Shown piece after piece: positions 25,298-33,864 of a stretch of DNA of 48,271 bases. Numbering within the stretch: position 1 is the first letter of the stretch; every line of letters starts with the position of its first letter. Source of the DNA: Opitutaceae bacterium (GTDB taxonomy: Bacteria; Verrucomicrobiota; Verrucomicrobiia; Opitutales; Opitutaceae); NCBI GenBank assembly GCA_005799525.1, contig SYGN01000062.1:1-48271 (forward strand), in the 5' to 3' direction. The notes beneath the pieces are model-generated. The model made no database searches. It saw only the letters and a list, made by a program, of their open reading frames with translations, and was not told the origin of the DNA. A program made the position numbers and the translations under genes.

Positions 25298-26389
25298 ATG
25301 GAAACCTTCTACGTCGTCCCCGAAGAACAACACAACGCCCTCGTCGCCGCCGCCTACAGGAAACGCGGTTATTCAAAGGCCGAAGCCGAAGCCGGCGCGC
25401 GCTTTTGCGCCGACGCCTCGCGCCACGGCATCCGCACCCACAACGCCCTCAAGGCCCTCCATCTCGATCACGTGTTCGGCTCTGGCTCCCAAGGCTGCGT
25501 ACCGAAAGCCAAGATCGAGAAAGTAAAAACCCGTTTCCGCGGCGCGGCCGTCTGGAACGCCAATCGCAAGCTCGGCCAAGCTACCGGCTACGCCGCCATG
25601 GAGGAAGCCATCAAGCTCGCCGATAAATACGGCGTCGGCATGGTCTCCGTCGACAATGCCTTCCACTACCTCTGGGGTGGCGGCTACGTGATGGACGCCG
25701 CCAAGCGCGGCTACATCGCCTACACTAATTGTACCGCCGCCCTGGCGGAAGTCGTCCCTTTCGGCGGCACGTTTCCCACCCTCGGCACCAATCCCCACTC
25801 TTGGGGCTTTCCGACCACCGATGCGATCGGCTATCCCATCGTGATCGATTGGGCCACCTCCGTCGTCGCCATGGGCCGCGTCCAACAGCTCCTCCGCGAA
25901 GGCAAACAGCTCCCGCCGAACGCCGCCGTCGACGTCAACGGCCAGCCCACCACCGACCCGGCGCAGGCGAAATACCTGATTCCGTTCGGCGCGCACAAGG
26001 GCTACGGCCTCGCGCTCATGAACGAGATCATCGGCGCCTTCATCGGCGGCTCGCTCCCTACTCTGCGCAACCGTTGGGATCAGGTCGGCGACGACAAGGG
26101 CACCTGCGCCTTCTTCTTTCAAGTTTGGCACCCCGACGCGATGAACGCCGGCGCCTTCGCCAAAGGCCGCAACCAGCAGCAAAACATCAAAGCCGTCATC
26201 GCCGACATCCTCGGCCACGGCAACGACGCCTGCATGTTGCCCGGCCAGGTCGAAGCCGCCGCCGCCGCCTGCACAGCCAAGAACGCCGGTCTTCTCTTCA
26301 GCGAAGCCGAGATCACCGCCTTCAACGAAATCGCCCACGAGACCCGCAAGCCCCGCTGGAAACTCGCCGACCTCAAAGTCGCCGAGTAA
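25298..26389 (+). CDS. Ldh2-family oxidoreductase (malate/L-lactate/sulfolactate dehydrogenase type)
   Basis: The 363-residue product belongs to the Ldh2/malate dehydrogenase-2 family, NAD(P)-dependent enzymes with a fold unrelated to classical MDH that oxidise malate, L-lactate, ureidoglycolate, 2,3-diketogulonate or (R)-sulfolactate. Family marks: SRHGIRTHNALKALHLDHV (usually S-HG), AAVWNANRKLGQATGYAAME, VDNAFHYLWGGGYV (here Y instead of the common G..HF), TNPHSWGFPT, VIDWATSVVAMGRV, IPFGAHKGYGLALMNEI. The 5' position beside the SerA-like gene and the GlcD-like gene suggests a shared 2-hydroxyacid pathway. Substrate cannot be read. A terminator follows at 26442. Confidence 0.85.
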   Translation: METFYVVPEEQHNALVAAAYRKRGYSKAEAEAGARFCADASRHGIRTHNALKALHLDHVFGSGSQGCVPKAKIEKVKTRFRGAAVWNANRKLGQATGYAAMEEAIKLADKYGVGMVSVDNAFHYLWGGGYVMDAAKRGYIAYTNCTAALAEVVPFGGTFPTLGTNPHSWGFPTTDAIGYPIVIDWATSVVAMGRVQQLLREGKQLPPNAAVDVNGQPTTDPAQAKYLIPFGAHKGYGLALMNEIIGAFIGGSLPTLRNRWDQVGDDKGTCAFFFQVWHPDAMNAGAFAKGRNQQQNIKAVIADILGHGNDACMLPGQVEAAAAACTAKNAGLLFSEAEITAFNEIAHETRKPRWKLADLKVAE

Positions 26390-26441
26390 ACCGTTGCGCT
26401 TCATCCGAAACGATCGGCTGCTTCCAATCGCCGAACTCAGC

Positions 26442-26473
26442 AAGGGCCGCCCCTCAAGGGCTGCCCTTTTTTT
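26442..26473 (+). terminator. Intrinsic terminator after the Ldh2 gene
   Basis: AAGGGC (26442-26447) pairs with GCCCTT (26463-26468), and after one mismatch an inner GCCC/GGGC continues the stem. A run of T (26467-26473) follows. It lies 53 bases past the stop. Confidence 0.8.
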
Positions 26474-26496
26474 GTGCCTACTCCCTGCCGCCTCCC

Positions 26497-26521
26497 GTAG
26501 CCTGCCTCGTGAGAGGCGGGA
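26497..26521 (+). repeat. REP-like half-element with GTAG end
   Basis: GTAGCCTGCCTCGTGAGA followed by GGCGGGA is nearly identical (about 22 of 25 bases) to the start of the REP doublet at 31105. The GCCTCGTGAGAGGC core is a small palindrome. It sits between the Ldh2 terminator and a damaged PIN gene, so it may mark a rearrangement that removed an antitoxin gene. Confidence 0.6.
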
Positions 26522-26567
26522 TACTCTCGTCGACTAATCGCCCCTCCTCCACCCCTCGGCCCCAACG

Positions 26568-27000
26568 ATGTCTCGCTGAGCAGCTGCTCGACACCGGCCC
26601 GCAAGTTGCCGCCCTCGATCGCCGCGATCCGCACCACTCCCGTTGCGACTCAATTCTCGCATCATTTTCAGGTTCATCACTCAACACCGAAGCGGTCGTC
26701 ACCGAGGCGATGCCCTTCCTCGGCGGCTTACCTGACGGTGCCGAAACCTTCGCGGGATTTCTCGAAGACGCCCAAGTCGATATCCGCGATTGCTTCGCCC
26801 CGCTTCAGCTCCACGCCGCCACGCGGTTGATGAAGAAATACGCCGACACCCCGATGGATTTCGCCGATGCCACCCTCGTTTTGCTCGCCGATGAAACCGG
26901 CCTGGACCACATCGTGACCCTCGACGAACGCAGCTTCTGCACCGACCGCTTCCGCCGCACTCGCCGCTTCCGGCTCGTGCTCGCACGCAACCAAAAATGA
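26568..27000 (+). pseudogene. VapC-like PIN-domain protein, frameshifted after the start
   Basis: The frame ending at 27000 gives an about 140-residue PIN ribonuclease: LLDTGPQVAALDRRDPHHSR with the first Asp, NTEAVVTEAMPFLGG with the Glu, TPMDFADATLVLLADE with the third acid, and IVTLDERSF with the fourth. All catalytic acids of the tRNA-cleaving toxin fold are present. An ATG at 26568 runs into a stop after three codons (TGA at 26577); dropping one T would join it to the frame (MSREQLLDTG). A GTG at 26509, inside the REP-like sequence, could initiate instead. No antitoxin gene is adjacent, so it looks like a relic or an orphan. Confidence 0.65.
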
Positions 27001-27042
27001 GCACCCGCGCCCGCCACCCGCAGGGGCGCGGCGTTGCGCAGC

Positions 27043-28476
27043 CTATCGGCCAAATGCCCAGAGTTTCGTCGTCGTGCGCAGGTAAAGCCGCTCGCCCACG
27101 AGCGCCGGCGTCGCGAGGATGCGTTCACCGAAATCCGCCTGATGCAAAATCTCCGGCTTGTCGCCGCCCGCCTTCACAACCGTGAGTTTACCGAGGAGCG
27201 ATGCTAGGTAGATGCGGCCATCCGCTGCCACCGGCGAGGCGTAATAGCCTCCCAGCGCACCGGTCAGGCGTTCCTGCGTGTAATGCGGCTCGCCGGTCTG
27301 CGGGTCGAGCGACGAAATGAGCCCGCCGTCCCTCACGAAATAAATGCGCCCATCGTAGAAAAGCGGCGACGGCACGTAGGGTAATCCCTGCCGATATTTC
27401 CACGCCACTTGGGAGTCGGAGATATCGCCGGTGCCGCCTGGCGTCACGGCAATAAGCAGGTTCGCGGCGCGGGCGTTGCGGGCTTTCCGGATTTCCCAGT
27501 CCTCTTTCATATATTTACCGTCGCGATTCGCATCCACGCCGCGCCAGTAGTCGCGCCGTTCAATCGGGATTTCATCCGGCGTGACCTCGTCGTCGCCGTT
27601 CTTGTTGTAAGTCTTCAGAAATTGGTCCCACGGCGGTACAGCCGAGTCGGCAACGGCGTTCGACCAGCCGCCAAAAATCAGCCGATCGCCAGCAATCACG
27701 GGAGTCGTGCAAACCAGCCCGGTGATTCCTTCAACCACCCAACGCTCCACGCCCGTCCGCAGATCGTAGCCCTTCAGTCGCGCGGAGGCCCCGAGCACGA
27801 TTTCATCCACGCCGTTGTTTCGCCAATACGCGGGCGAACCGAAACTGCCGCCCGCCTCCGGCCGCGGAGTTTCCCACAGCAGGGCGCCGCTCGCGAGATC
27901 CAGCGCGAGCAGCGAGGAGTAGCGGTATTGATCGCGATTCAAAACAACCGTACGCCCCACGATAATCGGCGACGCGCCCGAGCCATACTGGCCGTAGGAT
28001 TCGGCCGCCGGCAGCGGACGCCTCCACAGTTCCTTGCCCTCGAAATCGTGGACCACGACCCCGAACGATCCGAAGTAGCTCACGACGCGCTGCCCGTCCG
28101 TCGCGGGCGTGGAGGCGGCCGGGCTGCCGTCAGAGCGATGAAACTCTTCCACGTGCTCCGGTGTGAACACCCGCGTCCAGCGCAACGTTCCCGTCGCACG
28201 CTCGTAGCAGCGCACCTCGAGGTTCGGCTCCGCGAAAGTCGTGACAAAAATCCGCTCGCCCCACACGCACGGCGACGAGGGTGACCACGGCATTTCTACG
28301 CTCCACACCACGCCTTCGGCGGGGCCAATCTTCGTCGGCGGCTTGGCGCCGGCCGCAAGGCCGGAACCATTGGCCCCGCGAAACTGCGGCCAGTGGGCTG
28401 ACGCGGCGTCCTGCGCGGAGAGCGAGGCGCAGCCAACTGCCAGCAACGAGGCGAACCTGAAGCGGCGGGTTTTCAT
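27043..28476 (-). CDS. Secreted PQQ-like propeller protein B, with paired EF-hand-like loops
   Basis: The 477-residue product has a signal peptide (residues 1-27, ending QDAASA) and the family signature HWPQFRGANGSG. Eight-bladed propeller repeats follow (RATGTLRWTRVF, LDLASGALLWETPR, SLDPQTGEPHYTQE). Near residues 287-325 there is an insert with two EF-hand-type loops, NKNGDDEVTPDE and DANRDGKYMKED, so calcium binding is likely. It ends RLYLRTTTKLWAFGR. It is the last gene of the leftward four-gene E-D-C-B propeller operon, 11 bases from C. Function unknown; probably binding or scaffolding, not a quinoprotein enzyme. Confidence 0.82.
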   Translation of the reverse strand: MKTRRFRFASLLAVGCASLSAQDAASAHWPQFRGANGSGLAAGAKPPTKIGPAEGVVWSVEMPWSPSSPCVWGERIFVTTFAEPNLEVRCYERATGTLRWTRVFTPEHVEEFHRSDGSPAASTPATDGQRVVSYFGSFGVVVHDFEGKELWRRPLPAAESYGQYGSGASPIIVGRTVVLNRDQYRYSSLLALDLASGALLWETPRPEAGGSFGSPAYWRNNGVDEIVLGASARLKGYDLRTGVERWVVEGITGLVCTTPVIAGDRLIFGGWSNAVADSAVPPWDQFLKTYNKNGDDEVTPDEIPIERRDYWRGVDANRDGKYMKEDWEIRKARNARAANLLIAVTPGGTGDISDSQVAWKYRQGLPYVPSPLFYDGRIYFVRDGGLISSLDPQTGEPHYTQERLTGALGGYYASPVAADGRIYLASLLGKLTVVKAGGDKPEILHQADFGERILATPALVGERLYLRTTTKLWAFGR

Positions 28477-28487
28477 CTGGGGGAAAT

Positions 28488-29729
28488 TTATCTGCGTCCG
28501 ATCCGGTAGAGATGCCCCGCCGTCCGGATGAAGAGCGCCCCATCCGCGACGGCATACGAGGCGAGTGCGCGCTCCTCCAGTTTGTTCGTCGCGATCTTCT
28601 CGAACGTCCGCGCCGCCTTCACGACCGTGCCGACGCCATCCTCGCTCAGGAAGAATATCTTGCCTTCGGCCACGATGGGCGACGCCGAGTAGTTGCCCTC
28701 GATCCGCTCTTGCCAGTGGACGGTTCCGGTCTTCGCGTCCCAGCAGGTCGCGATACCGCTGTCAGCGACGCCGTAGAGTTCGTCCCCCGCCACGACGACC
28801 GAGGGCGTGAGCGGCGCGCCCTTGGTCGTGCGCCACGCGACATGCGTGTCGGTCACGTCGCCCTCGCCGTCGGGCCGAATCGCGAGCAAATCGGCGCGGT
28901 TGAAACCGGTCGCGATAAACAACAACCCGTGCGCAAACACCGGCCGCGGCACCACCGAGTAGCCCTCGCCGTAGCGCACCCGCCAAATTTCGCGGCCATC
29001 GTTCGGGTCGAGCGCCCACACCGCACCGCTCCCCGGAGTGATGATCTGGATACGTCCATTCACGCTAATCACGAGCGGCGTGCAGAACGAAAAATACGAC
29101 TTCACCGTGATCCCGCGCGGCACTTTCCACGCGACCTCGCCGGTGGCTTTTTCGAGCGCGACAACAAAGGGATCCTTCGTGCCATCGGAGCTGAACACGA
29201 GCCGATCGCCCGCGAGCGCCGGCGAGCCGCCATTGCCGTGCAACGGATCGTAGCGGAGGGAGTGGTTCCGCCAGAGTATTTTCCCTGCCCGGTCCAGACA
29301 TGCGGTGCCGTGGTGGCCGAAATGCAGATAAATCCGATCACCCTCGACGATCGCGGTCGGGCTGGCGGGACTGTTTTTCGTGTGCACGGGCTTCACGCTC
29401 GCTTCGGTCGCCGAAAAAACTTCCGTTTCCCACAACGCCCGCCCGCTCGCCACGTCGAGCGCCAGCGCGCGCAGGGAAACTCCACCCGACGCATTCGTGA
29501 CTCCCGTCGTGAGAAAAACCTGTCCGCCACTAATCGCCGGCGACGACCAACCCGCGCCGGGCACGGGGACTTTCCATGCGACGTTTTTGGTCGCTGACCA
29601 CTCGGTCGGCAGTCCGATCGCGGTTGACGTCCCCTGTCCCGTGGGTCCGCGAAACTCGGGCCAGTCTTGACCCCTGAGCAGCGGACAGGCAGCCAATAAC
29701 AATGCGGCAAACAGTGAGCGTGGTCTCAT
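28488..29729 (-). CDS. Secreted PQQ-like propeller protein C
   Basis: The 413-residue product starts MRPRSLFAALLLAACPLLRG, a signal peptide with a possible lipobox-like Cys15. The signature DWPEFRGPTGQGTSTAIGLP follows, then blades such as LDVASGRALWETEVF, LEKATGEVAWKV, ALDPNDGREIWRVRYGEG and CWDAKTGTVHWQERIEGNY. It ends ALFIRTAGHLYRIGRR. The upstream ATG (30026) would add about 99 residues of non-propeller sequence, so the later start at 29729 is used. It is 32 bases from gene D and 11 from B, in one operon. No haem or PQQ-dehydrogenase motif is seen. Confidence 0.82.
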   Translation of the reverse strand: MRPRSLFAALLLAACPLLRGQDWPEFRGPTGQGTSTAIGLPTEWSATKNVAWKVPVPGAGWSSPAISGGQVFLTTGVTNASGGVSLRALALDVASGRALWETEVFSATEASVKPVHTKNSPASPTAIVEGDRIYLHFGHHGTACLDRAGKILWRNHSLRYDPLHGNGGSPALAGDRLVFSSDGTKDPFVVALEKATGEVAWKVPRGITVKSYFSFCTPLVISVNGRIQIITPGSGAVWALDPNDGREIWRVRYGEGYSVVPRPVFAHGLLFIATGFNRADLLAIRPDGEGDVTDTHVAWRTTKGAPLTPSVVVAGDELYGVADSGIATCWDAKTGTVHWQERIEGNYSASPIVAEGKIFFLSEDGVGTVVKAARTFEKIATNKLEERALASYAVADGALFIRTAGHLYRIGRR

Positions 29730-29761
29730 GAATGGATACAGCAGCAGATGATGCCGGGCCG

Positions 29762-31207
29762 TCACTTTCCCGCGACCAACGCGAAAAGTTGTTTTTGGCC
29801 AGTGATGTAAAGGATGCCGTTGGCGGCGACGGCGGTGCCGTGCTGGAGATCGGGGAGCTGGGTATTGGTCACGAGGAGTTTTTTCTCCCGGCCGACGGCG
29901 AACACAAATACAGCACCTTCGGAACTTTGAATGTAGACCTTGCCATCGGCGACGAGCGGCGAGCCCCAGATGTTGGATTTTACGTCGTGCGACCACAGTT
30001 TCTTCCCGCTGACCGCATCGAGGCACGAAAGATAGCCGGGCGTGTCCGCGGCGTAAACGAGGCCGTTATGCACGGCGGGCATCGAAATACTGTCGCTGAA
30101 ATCGAGTCCATCGAGCCGCCAAATCTCGGCGGTTTTTGTGACGTCGCCACGCTGCTTGGCGTCGAGGCAGCGGAGGGCACCCGCGCCGGATCCCGCCTCG
30201 GGTTCACCGATGGCGGCGTAGACTCGGTCACCGACGAAGACGGGCGCGGCAAGAAATTGAAACAGCGTCTCCGGTTCGCCCGAAGGGAGCGTTTTTTCGT
30301 GCGCCTTGCCGTTGAATTTCCACAGGAGTTTTCCGGTGGCTGGCGCGAAACTGTAGAGCCACCCGTCGCCGCCCGGGAAGGCAACTTGCGCCACGCCCTC
30401 GACGACGCCGTATCCAGGCGAGCCCCATTGGCCGGTCATGATCCGGGCTCCGGGTGAGTTGTCCTGCCACAGGATTTTCCCCGTCAGAGCATCGACCGCG
30501 AGGAAGCTCGGGGCGGCGGGGTTCTTGACCTTGCCGGTCTTATAGTCGGCGGAGGTGCCGGTGACGCTAAACACGCGTCCGTCCACCACGAGGGGCGACG
30601 ACGACGACGCTTGGTTCGGCATTACGCCGAGGGTGGCGCGCATATCAATCGACCAAATTTGTTTGCCGTCCCTCGCCGCGAGGCAGACGAGTTCTGCGCG
30701 GTTGCTCACATAATAGACATTCTCGCCGGATACACACGGGGTGGACGTGACGCCAATCGTGCCGTCGTCTTCGCTGGGGTTGCGGAGCTTTTCGTGGGTG
30801 ACCGCCCAAAGGAGTTTGCCGTCGCTCTCCGCAAAACACTTCATCACCCCGCGCTGTTCGGTATGATCCTTGGAGTCGTTGTCGGTGCCGATAAAGACGC
30901 GACCGCCACTAATTACGGGCGCGCAAAAAGTGACCTTACCGAGCGGAGCGACCCACTTGATATTCTTGGCCGGAGTTTTTCCTCCGAAACTCCACTCGGC
31001 GGGTAAACCGACTTCACGCGAGACCATATTGCGGTCCGGCCGACCGCCAAGCATGGGCCAATCATCGGCGCGGAGCGAGGACAACGTGAGCAGCGCAATC
31101 AGGGGTAGCCCGCCTCGTGAGAGGCGGGACGGAACGCTCTTGGTCAGCGAACAAATCCTTGCTCTCACGAGCAGGGCTACGAGTGCCAATTGCTCGATCG
31201 GTTTCAT
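29762..31207 (-). CDS. Secreted PQQ-like propeller protein D, signal peptide split by an in-frame repeat
   Basis: The 481-residue product reads MKPIEQLALVAL, then about 21 Arg/Ser-rich residues (LVRARICSLTKSVPSRLS...), then LPLIALLTLSSLRADDWP. The outer parts together make an ordinary signal peptide; the middle is coded by the palindromic element at 31105-31180. The propeller signature is DWPMLGGRPDRN, and blades include LAARDGKQIWSID, VDALTGKILWQDN, FAPATGKLLWKFNGK and LDAVSGKKLWSHD. The ATG overlaps the stop of gene E (ATGA). The insertion may weaken or abolish export; an internal start downstream of it is possible but lacks the positive N-region. Confidence 0.8.
   Translation of the reverse strand: MKPIEQLALVALLVRARICSLTKSVPSRLSRGGLPLIALLTLSSLRADDWPMLGGRPDRNMVSREVGLPAEWSFGGKTPAKNIKWVAPLGKVTFCAPVISGGRVFIGTDNDSKDHTEQRGVMKCFAESDGKLLWAVTHEKLRNPSEDDGTIGVTSTPCVSGENVYYVSNRAELVCLAARDGKQIWSIDMRATLGVMPNQASSSSPLVVDGRVFSVTGTSADYKTGKVKNPAAPSFLAVDALTGKILWQDNSPGARIMTGQWGSPGYGVVEGVAQVAFPGGDGWLYSFAPATGKLLWKFNGKAHEKTLPSGEPETLFQFLAAPVFVGDRVYAAIGEPEAGSGAGALRCLDAKQRGDVTKTAEIWRLDGLDFSDSISMPAVHNGLVYAADTPGYLSCLDAVSGKKLWSHDVKSNIWGSPLVADGKVYIQSSEGAVFVFAVGREKKLLVTNTQLPDLQHGTAVAANGILYITGQKQLFALVAGK
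31105..31180. repeat. REP doublet inserted in the signal-peptide codons of gene D
   Basis: GTAGCCCGCCTCGTGAGA (31105-31122) faces TCTCACGAGCAGGGCTAC (31163-31180); 16 of 18 positions pair as an inverted repeat. The GTAG/CTAC ends and GC-rich hairpin pair match BIME-like elements moved by RAYT transposases. It lies wholly inside codons of gene D and keeps its frame. The left half has a near copy at 26497-26521. Confidence 0.82.
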
Positions 31208-32466
31208 TTGCCGGCGATGCATACAAGGTGGGTAAACGTCTTCACGTAGATCCGTCCACCGTCGACACACGGGGTGCTGTGCGTGCCTTCGCCGAGGGAA
31301 CTGCGCCCGAGTTCTTTCAAGCTATCGCCGGTCGCCAGAACGATCATCTCGCCCTTGGTGCTCGCGCAGTAAATCTTTCCATCGATCAACACCGGCGAGC
31401 TAAAGAACTCGGCACGCGGCAGGCGCTCCGACCAGATTTCCTTGCCCGTCGCCGCCTCAATCGCGCTGGCGAACCCCGCGTCGCTGACCAGATACAGGCG
31501 TCCCTCGTGAAACAGCGGCGTCGGCACATAGGGCGTCGCCCGGCGGAGCGTGTAGGCGACGTGGGTCGCCCCGACATTGCCCTTACCGCCGAGCTTGATC
31601 GCCGAAAGGTAGTTGCCCGTGCCAGCGCTGGAGCCACAGCTGCCAATCGCGAGATCGCCGGCTACGATCGCAGAAGCCACCATCCGTTTGTCGAAAACCG
31701 GTGAATCCCAATTGAACGCGCCGGTGCGTGCATCGATACTGGAGACACCGTGCGACTGGCTCGTGAGCAGCAATTCGACCGTTCCGTCTGCGCGCTGATG
31801 CGTGATGGGCGTGCAGTAAGCAGCCGCAATGTTGGGGTTGAGACCGGACGCGCGCGGAGACTTCCACACCACCGCGCCCGTGCGCGCGTCGAGCGAGACG
31901 ACCGAACTCGCGCCGTCCTGATCGTTCGTCACGATCACGTTTCCTTCGTAAATCATCGGCGAGGCCCCGTGGCCGTGTTGCGCGACGAACGTCCCCAGAT
32001 CGCGACTCCAGAGCTCTTTGCCGGCGTGATCGTAGGCGCGCACCCAAAAATGATCGTTCGAAACAAAACAGGCGACGACACGCTCGGCGTCGACGACGGG
32101 CGAGGTATTGGCGTAGCCGGTGTTTTTATTGCCCAAGCGCGCCATCGGCAGCGGATAACTCTTTTGCCACAATTCCATCCCATCCGATTTGCGCACGCAA
32201 ATGATCGCGCGCTCGTTTCCGTTATCGAGGGCGGTCAACAAGAACAACCGGTCACCCCAAACGACCGGCTGCGAGTGGCTCGCGCCGGCGATCGGCACGC
32301 GCCAAGCAAAACCGTTTTCCGCCCAGCTAACCGGAAGGCCCTTGGCTGTGCTGATACCAGTGCCGTTCGGGCCGCGAAAGCGGGTCCACTCTTGGGCATC
32401 CGCTTGGACGACGAAGCCCGTGGTCGAGACCAAAATCAGAAGGGCGGCGTGGGGAGATAATTTCAT
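31204..32466 (-). CDS. Secreted PQQ-like propeller protein E
   Basis: The 420-residue product has a signal peptide (residues 1-24, VVQADAQ) and the signature EWTRFRGPNGTGISTAKGLP. Blades: VRKSDGMELWQKS, YDHAGKELWSRDLG, LDARTGAVVWKSPR, IDARTGAFNWDSP, IEAATGKEIWSERLPRAEFFSSPV. It ends RIYVKTFTHLVCIAGK. As the first gene of the leftward operon its upstream region (32467-32622) should hold a promoter shared divergently with gene F. Its stop overlaps the ATG of D by four bases. Confidence 0.85.
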   Translation of the reverse strand: MKLSPHAALLILVSTTGFVVQADAQEWTRFRGPNGTGISTAKGLPVSWAENGFAWRVPIAGASHSQPVVWGDRLFLLTALDNGNERAIICVRKSDGMELWQKSYPLPMARLGNKNTGYANTSPVVDAERVVACFVSNDHFWVRAYDHAGKELWSRDLGTFVAQHGHGASPMIYEGNVIVTNDQDGASSVVSLDARTGAVVWKSPRASGLNPNIAAAYCTPITHQRADGTVELLLTSQSHGVSSIDARTGAFNWDSPVFDKRMVASAIVAGDLAIGSCGSSAGTGNYLSAIKLGGKGNVGATHVAYTLRRATPYVPTPLFHEGRLYLVSDAGFASAIEAATGKEIWSERLPRAEFFSSPVLIDGKIYCASTKGEMIVLATGDSLKELGRSSLGEGTHSTPCVDGGRIYVKTFTHLVCIAGK

Positions 32467-32622
32467 GGGGTAATGGGGGAGGGCATTGTGATGGGTGAGG
32501 GCACCTGACGAAGCACACGAGACGGAGGATTCGCGGTCAAAGAGAATTCAGTCGCCAGCACCACGTTGCGAGCGCTTGCCGTAGCCATCCAAATCAACCA
32601 ACGCTTCTCTCACCCACTCCCG
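32467..32622. promoter_or_regulatory. Divergent intergenic region between propeller operons E-D-C-B and F-G
   Basis: This 156-base gap separates the two divergent starts. Any promoters for the propeller operons should lie here. I see no confident -35/-10 pair, no long palindrome and no sigma-54 GG-N10-GC box, so the site itself is inferred from gene layout only. Confidence 0.35.
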
Positions 32623-33864
32623 ATGAAAATTTATCCCGCGTTCATTGCGCTCTCGTTTATGCTCGGCTCATTGGTCGCTTCAGCCGCGACTACCGCCGAC
32701 TGGCCCGGCTGGCGCGGACCGACGGCCGACGGCCACGCAGCCGCCGGCCAAAACGTGCCGACGACCTGGAGCGAAACGGAAAATATCATCTGGCGCGCGC
32801 CGATTCGCGGGCGGGGGCACAGCTCGCCGACCGTCGTCGGCAGTCGCGTTTATGTCGCGACGGCCGACCCCGTCACGCAAGAGCAGCTCGTACTCTGCCT
32901 CGACCGTACCACGGGCAAGTCCGTCTGGGAAACCGTCGTCCATCGCGGCCCGCTCGAATCCGGCAACCACAAGGTCTCCTCCGCCGCCTCGTCGACCGTC
33001 GCTTGGGACGGCGAGCGGCTCCACATCATGTTTCTTCACGCCAAGGCGATTTACGCGACGGCGCTCGACGTTTCGGGAAAAATACTCTGGCAGACGCGCG
33101 TCGATGACTACGCGGTACACCAGGGCTTTGGGGCCTCGCCCGTCATCCACGAGTCGGTCGTGCTCATCGCCTCCGATCACCGCGGTGGCGGCAAGGTTGC
33201 CGGCCTCGACCGGCGCACGGGAAAAATTCTCTGGGAGCACGCCCGCCCCAAGGTCGCGAACTACGCGACGCCCGCAGTGCTGAAGGTCGCCGGCCGCACG
33301 CACCTCGTGCTCGGCGGCTGCAAGCTCCTCGTGAGCCTCGATCCGCTAACAGGTAAAAAACACTGGGAGCTCGCGGGCTCAACCGAGGAGACCGTGGTGA
33401 CCGCGACGACTGATGGCACCCGCGTCTTTGTAAGCGGCGGCTACCCGAGGCTGCACACGATGGCCGTCGAGGCCGACGGCTCCGGCAAGATCGCCTGGGA
33501 AAACAACACCAAGGTTTATGTGCCCTCGATGCTCGTGCGCGCCGGCCACGTCTTCGCCGTCCTCGACGCCGGCCACGCCGTTTGCTGGAACGCCGCGACC
33601 GGCGAGGAACTCTGGCGCGAGAAAGTGGACAAGGATTTCTTCAGCTCGCCCGTGATGCTCGGCTCGCGCATCTACGTAACGAGCCTGCGCGGTGCGACGG
33701 CGGTGTTCGAGGCGACGCCGCAGGCGTTCAAACGCCTCGCGGAAAACCAGCTCGGCGACGAGTCGTTTGCGTCCCCCGCGATCTGCGGTGACCGGATCTA
33801 CCTGCGCGGGGTCAAAAAGGCGGAAGTGCGGCAAGAGTATCTCTGGTGCATCGGCGAACAATGA
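32623..33864 (+). CDS. Secreted PQQ-like propeller protein F
   Basis: The 413-residue product starts MKIYPAFIALSFMLGSLVASA, a signal peptide, then DWPGWRGPTADGHAAAGQNV. Blades: LDRTTGKSVWETVVHRG, LDVSGKILWQTRVDD, LDRRTGKILWEHARPK, LDPLTGKKHWELAGS, WNAATGEELWREKVDKDFFSSPV. It ends EVRQEYLWCIGEQ. A start 19 codons upstream is open but would precede the signal peptide. Its stop codon overlaps the ATG of gene G (ATGA at 33861), a coupled pair. Confidence 0.85.
   Translation: MKIYPAFIALSFMLGSLVASAATTADWPGWRGPTADGHAAAGQNVPTTWSETENIIWRAPIRGRGHSSPTVVGSRVYVATADPVTQEQLVLCLDRTTGKSVWETVVHRGPLESGNHKVSSAASSTVAWDGERLHIMFLHAKAIYATALDVSGKILWQTRVDDYAVHQGFGASPVIHESVVLIASDHRGGGKVAGLDRRTGKILWEHARPKVANYATPAVLKVAGRTHLVLGGCKLLVSLDPLTGKKHWELAGSTEETVVTATTDGTRVFVSGGYPRLHTMAVEADGSGKIAWENNTKVYVPSMLVRAGHVFAVLDAGHAVCWNAATGEELWREKVDKDFFSSPVMLGSRIYVTSLRGATAVFEATPQAFKRLAENQLGDESFASPAICGDRIYLRGVKKAEVRQEYLWCIGEQ

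Noticed and set aside
25729-27000. A long plus-strand frame covering the Ldh2 3' half and the PIN gene
   Set aside because: The first 280 codons are the wrong frame of the Ldh2 gene; only the last part codes a real domain.
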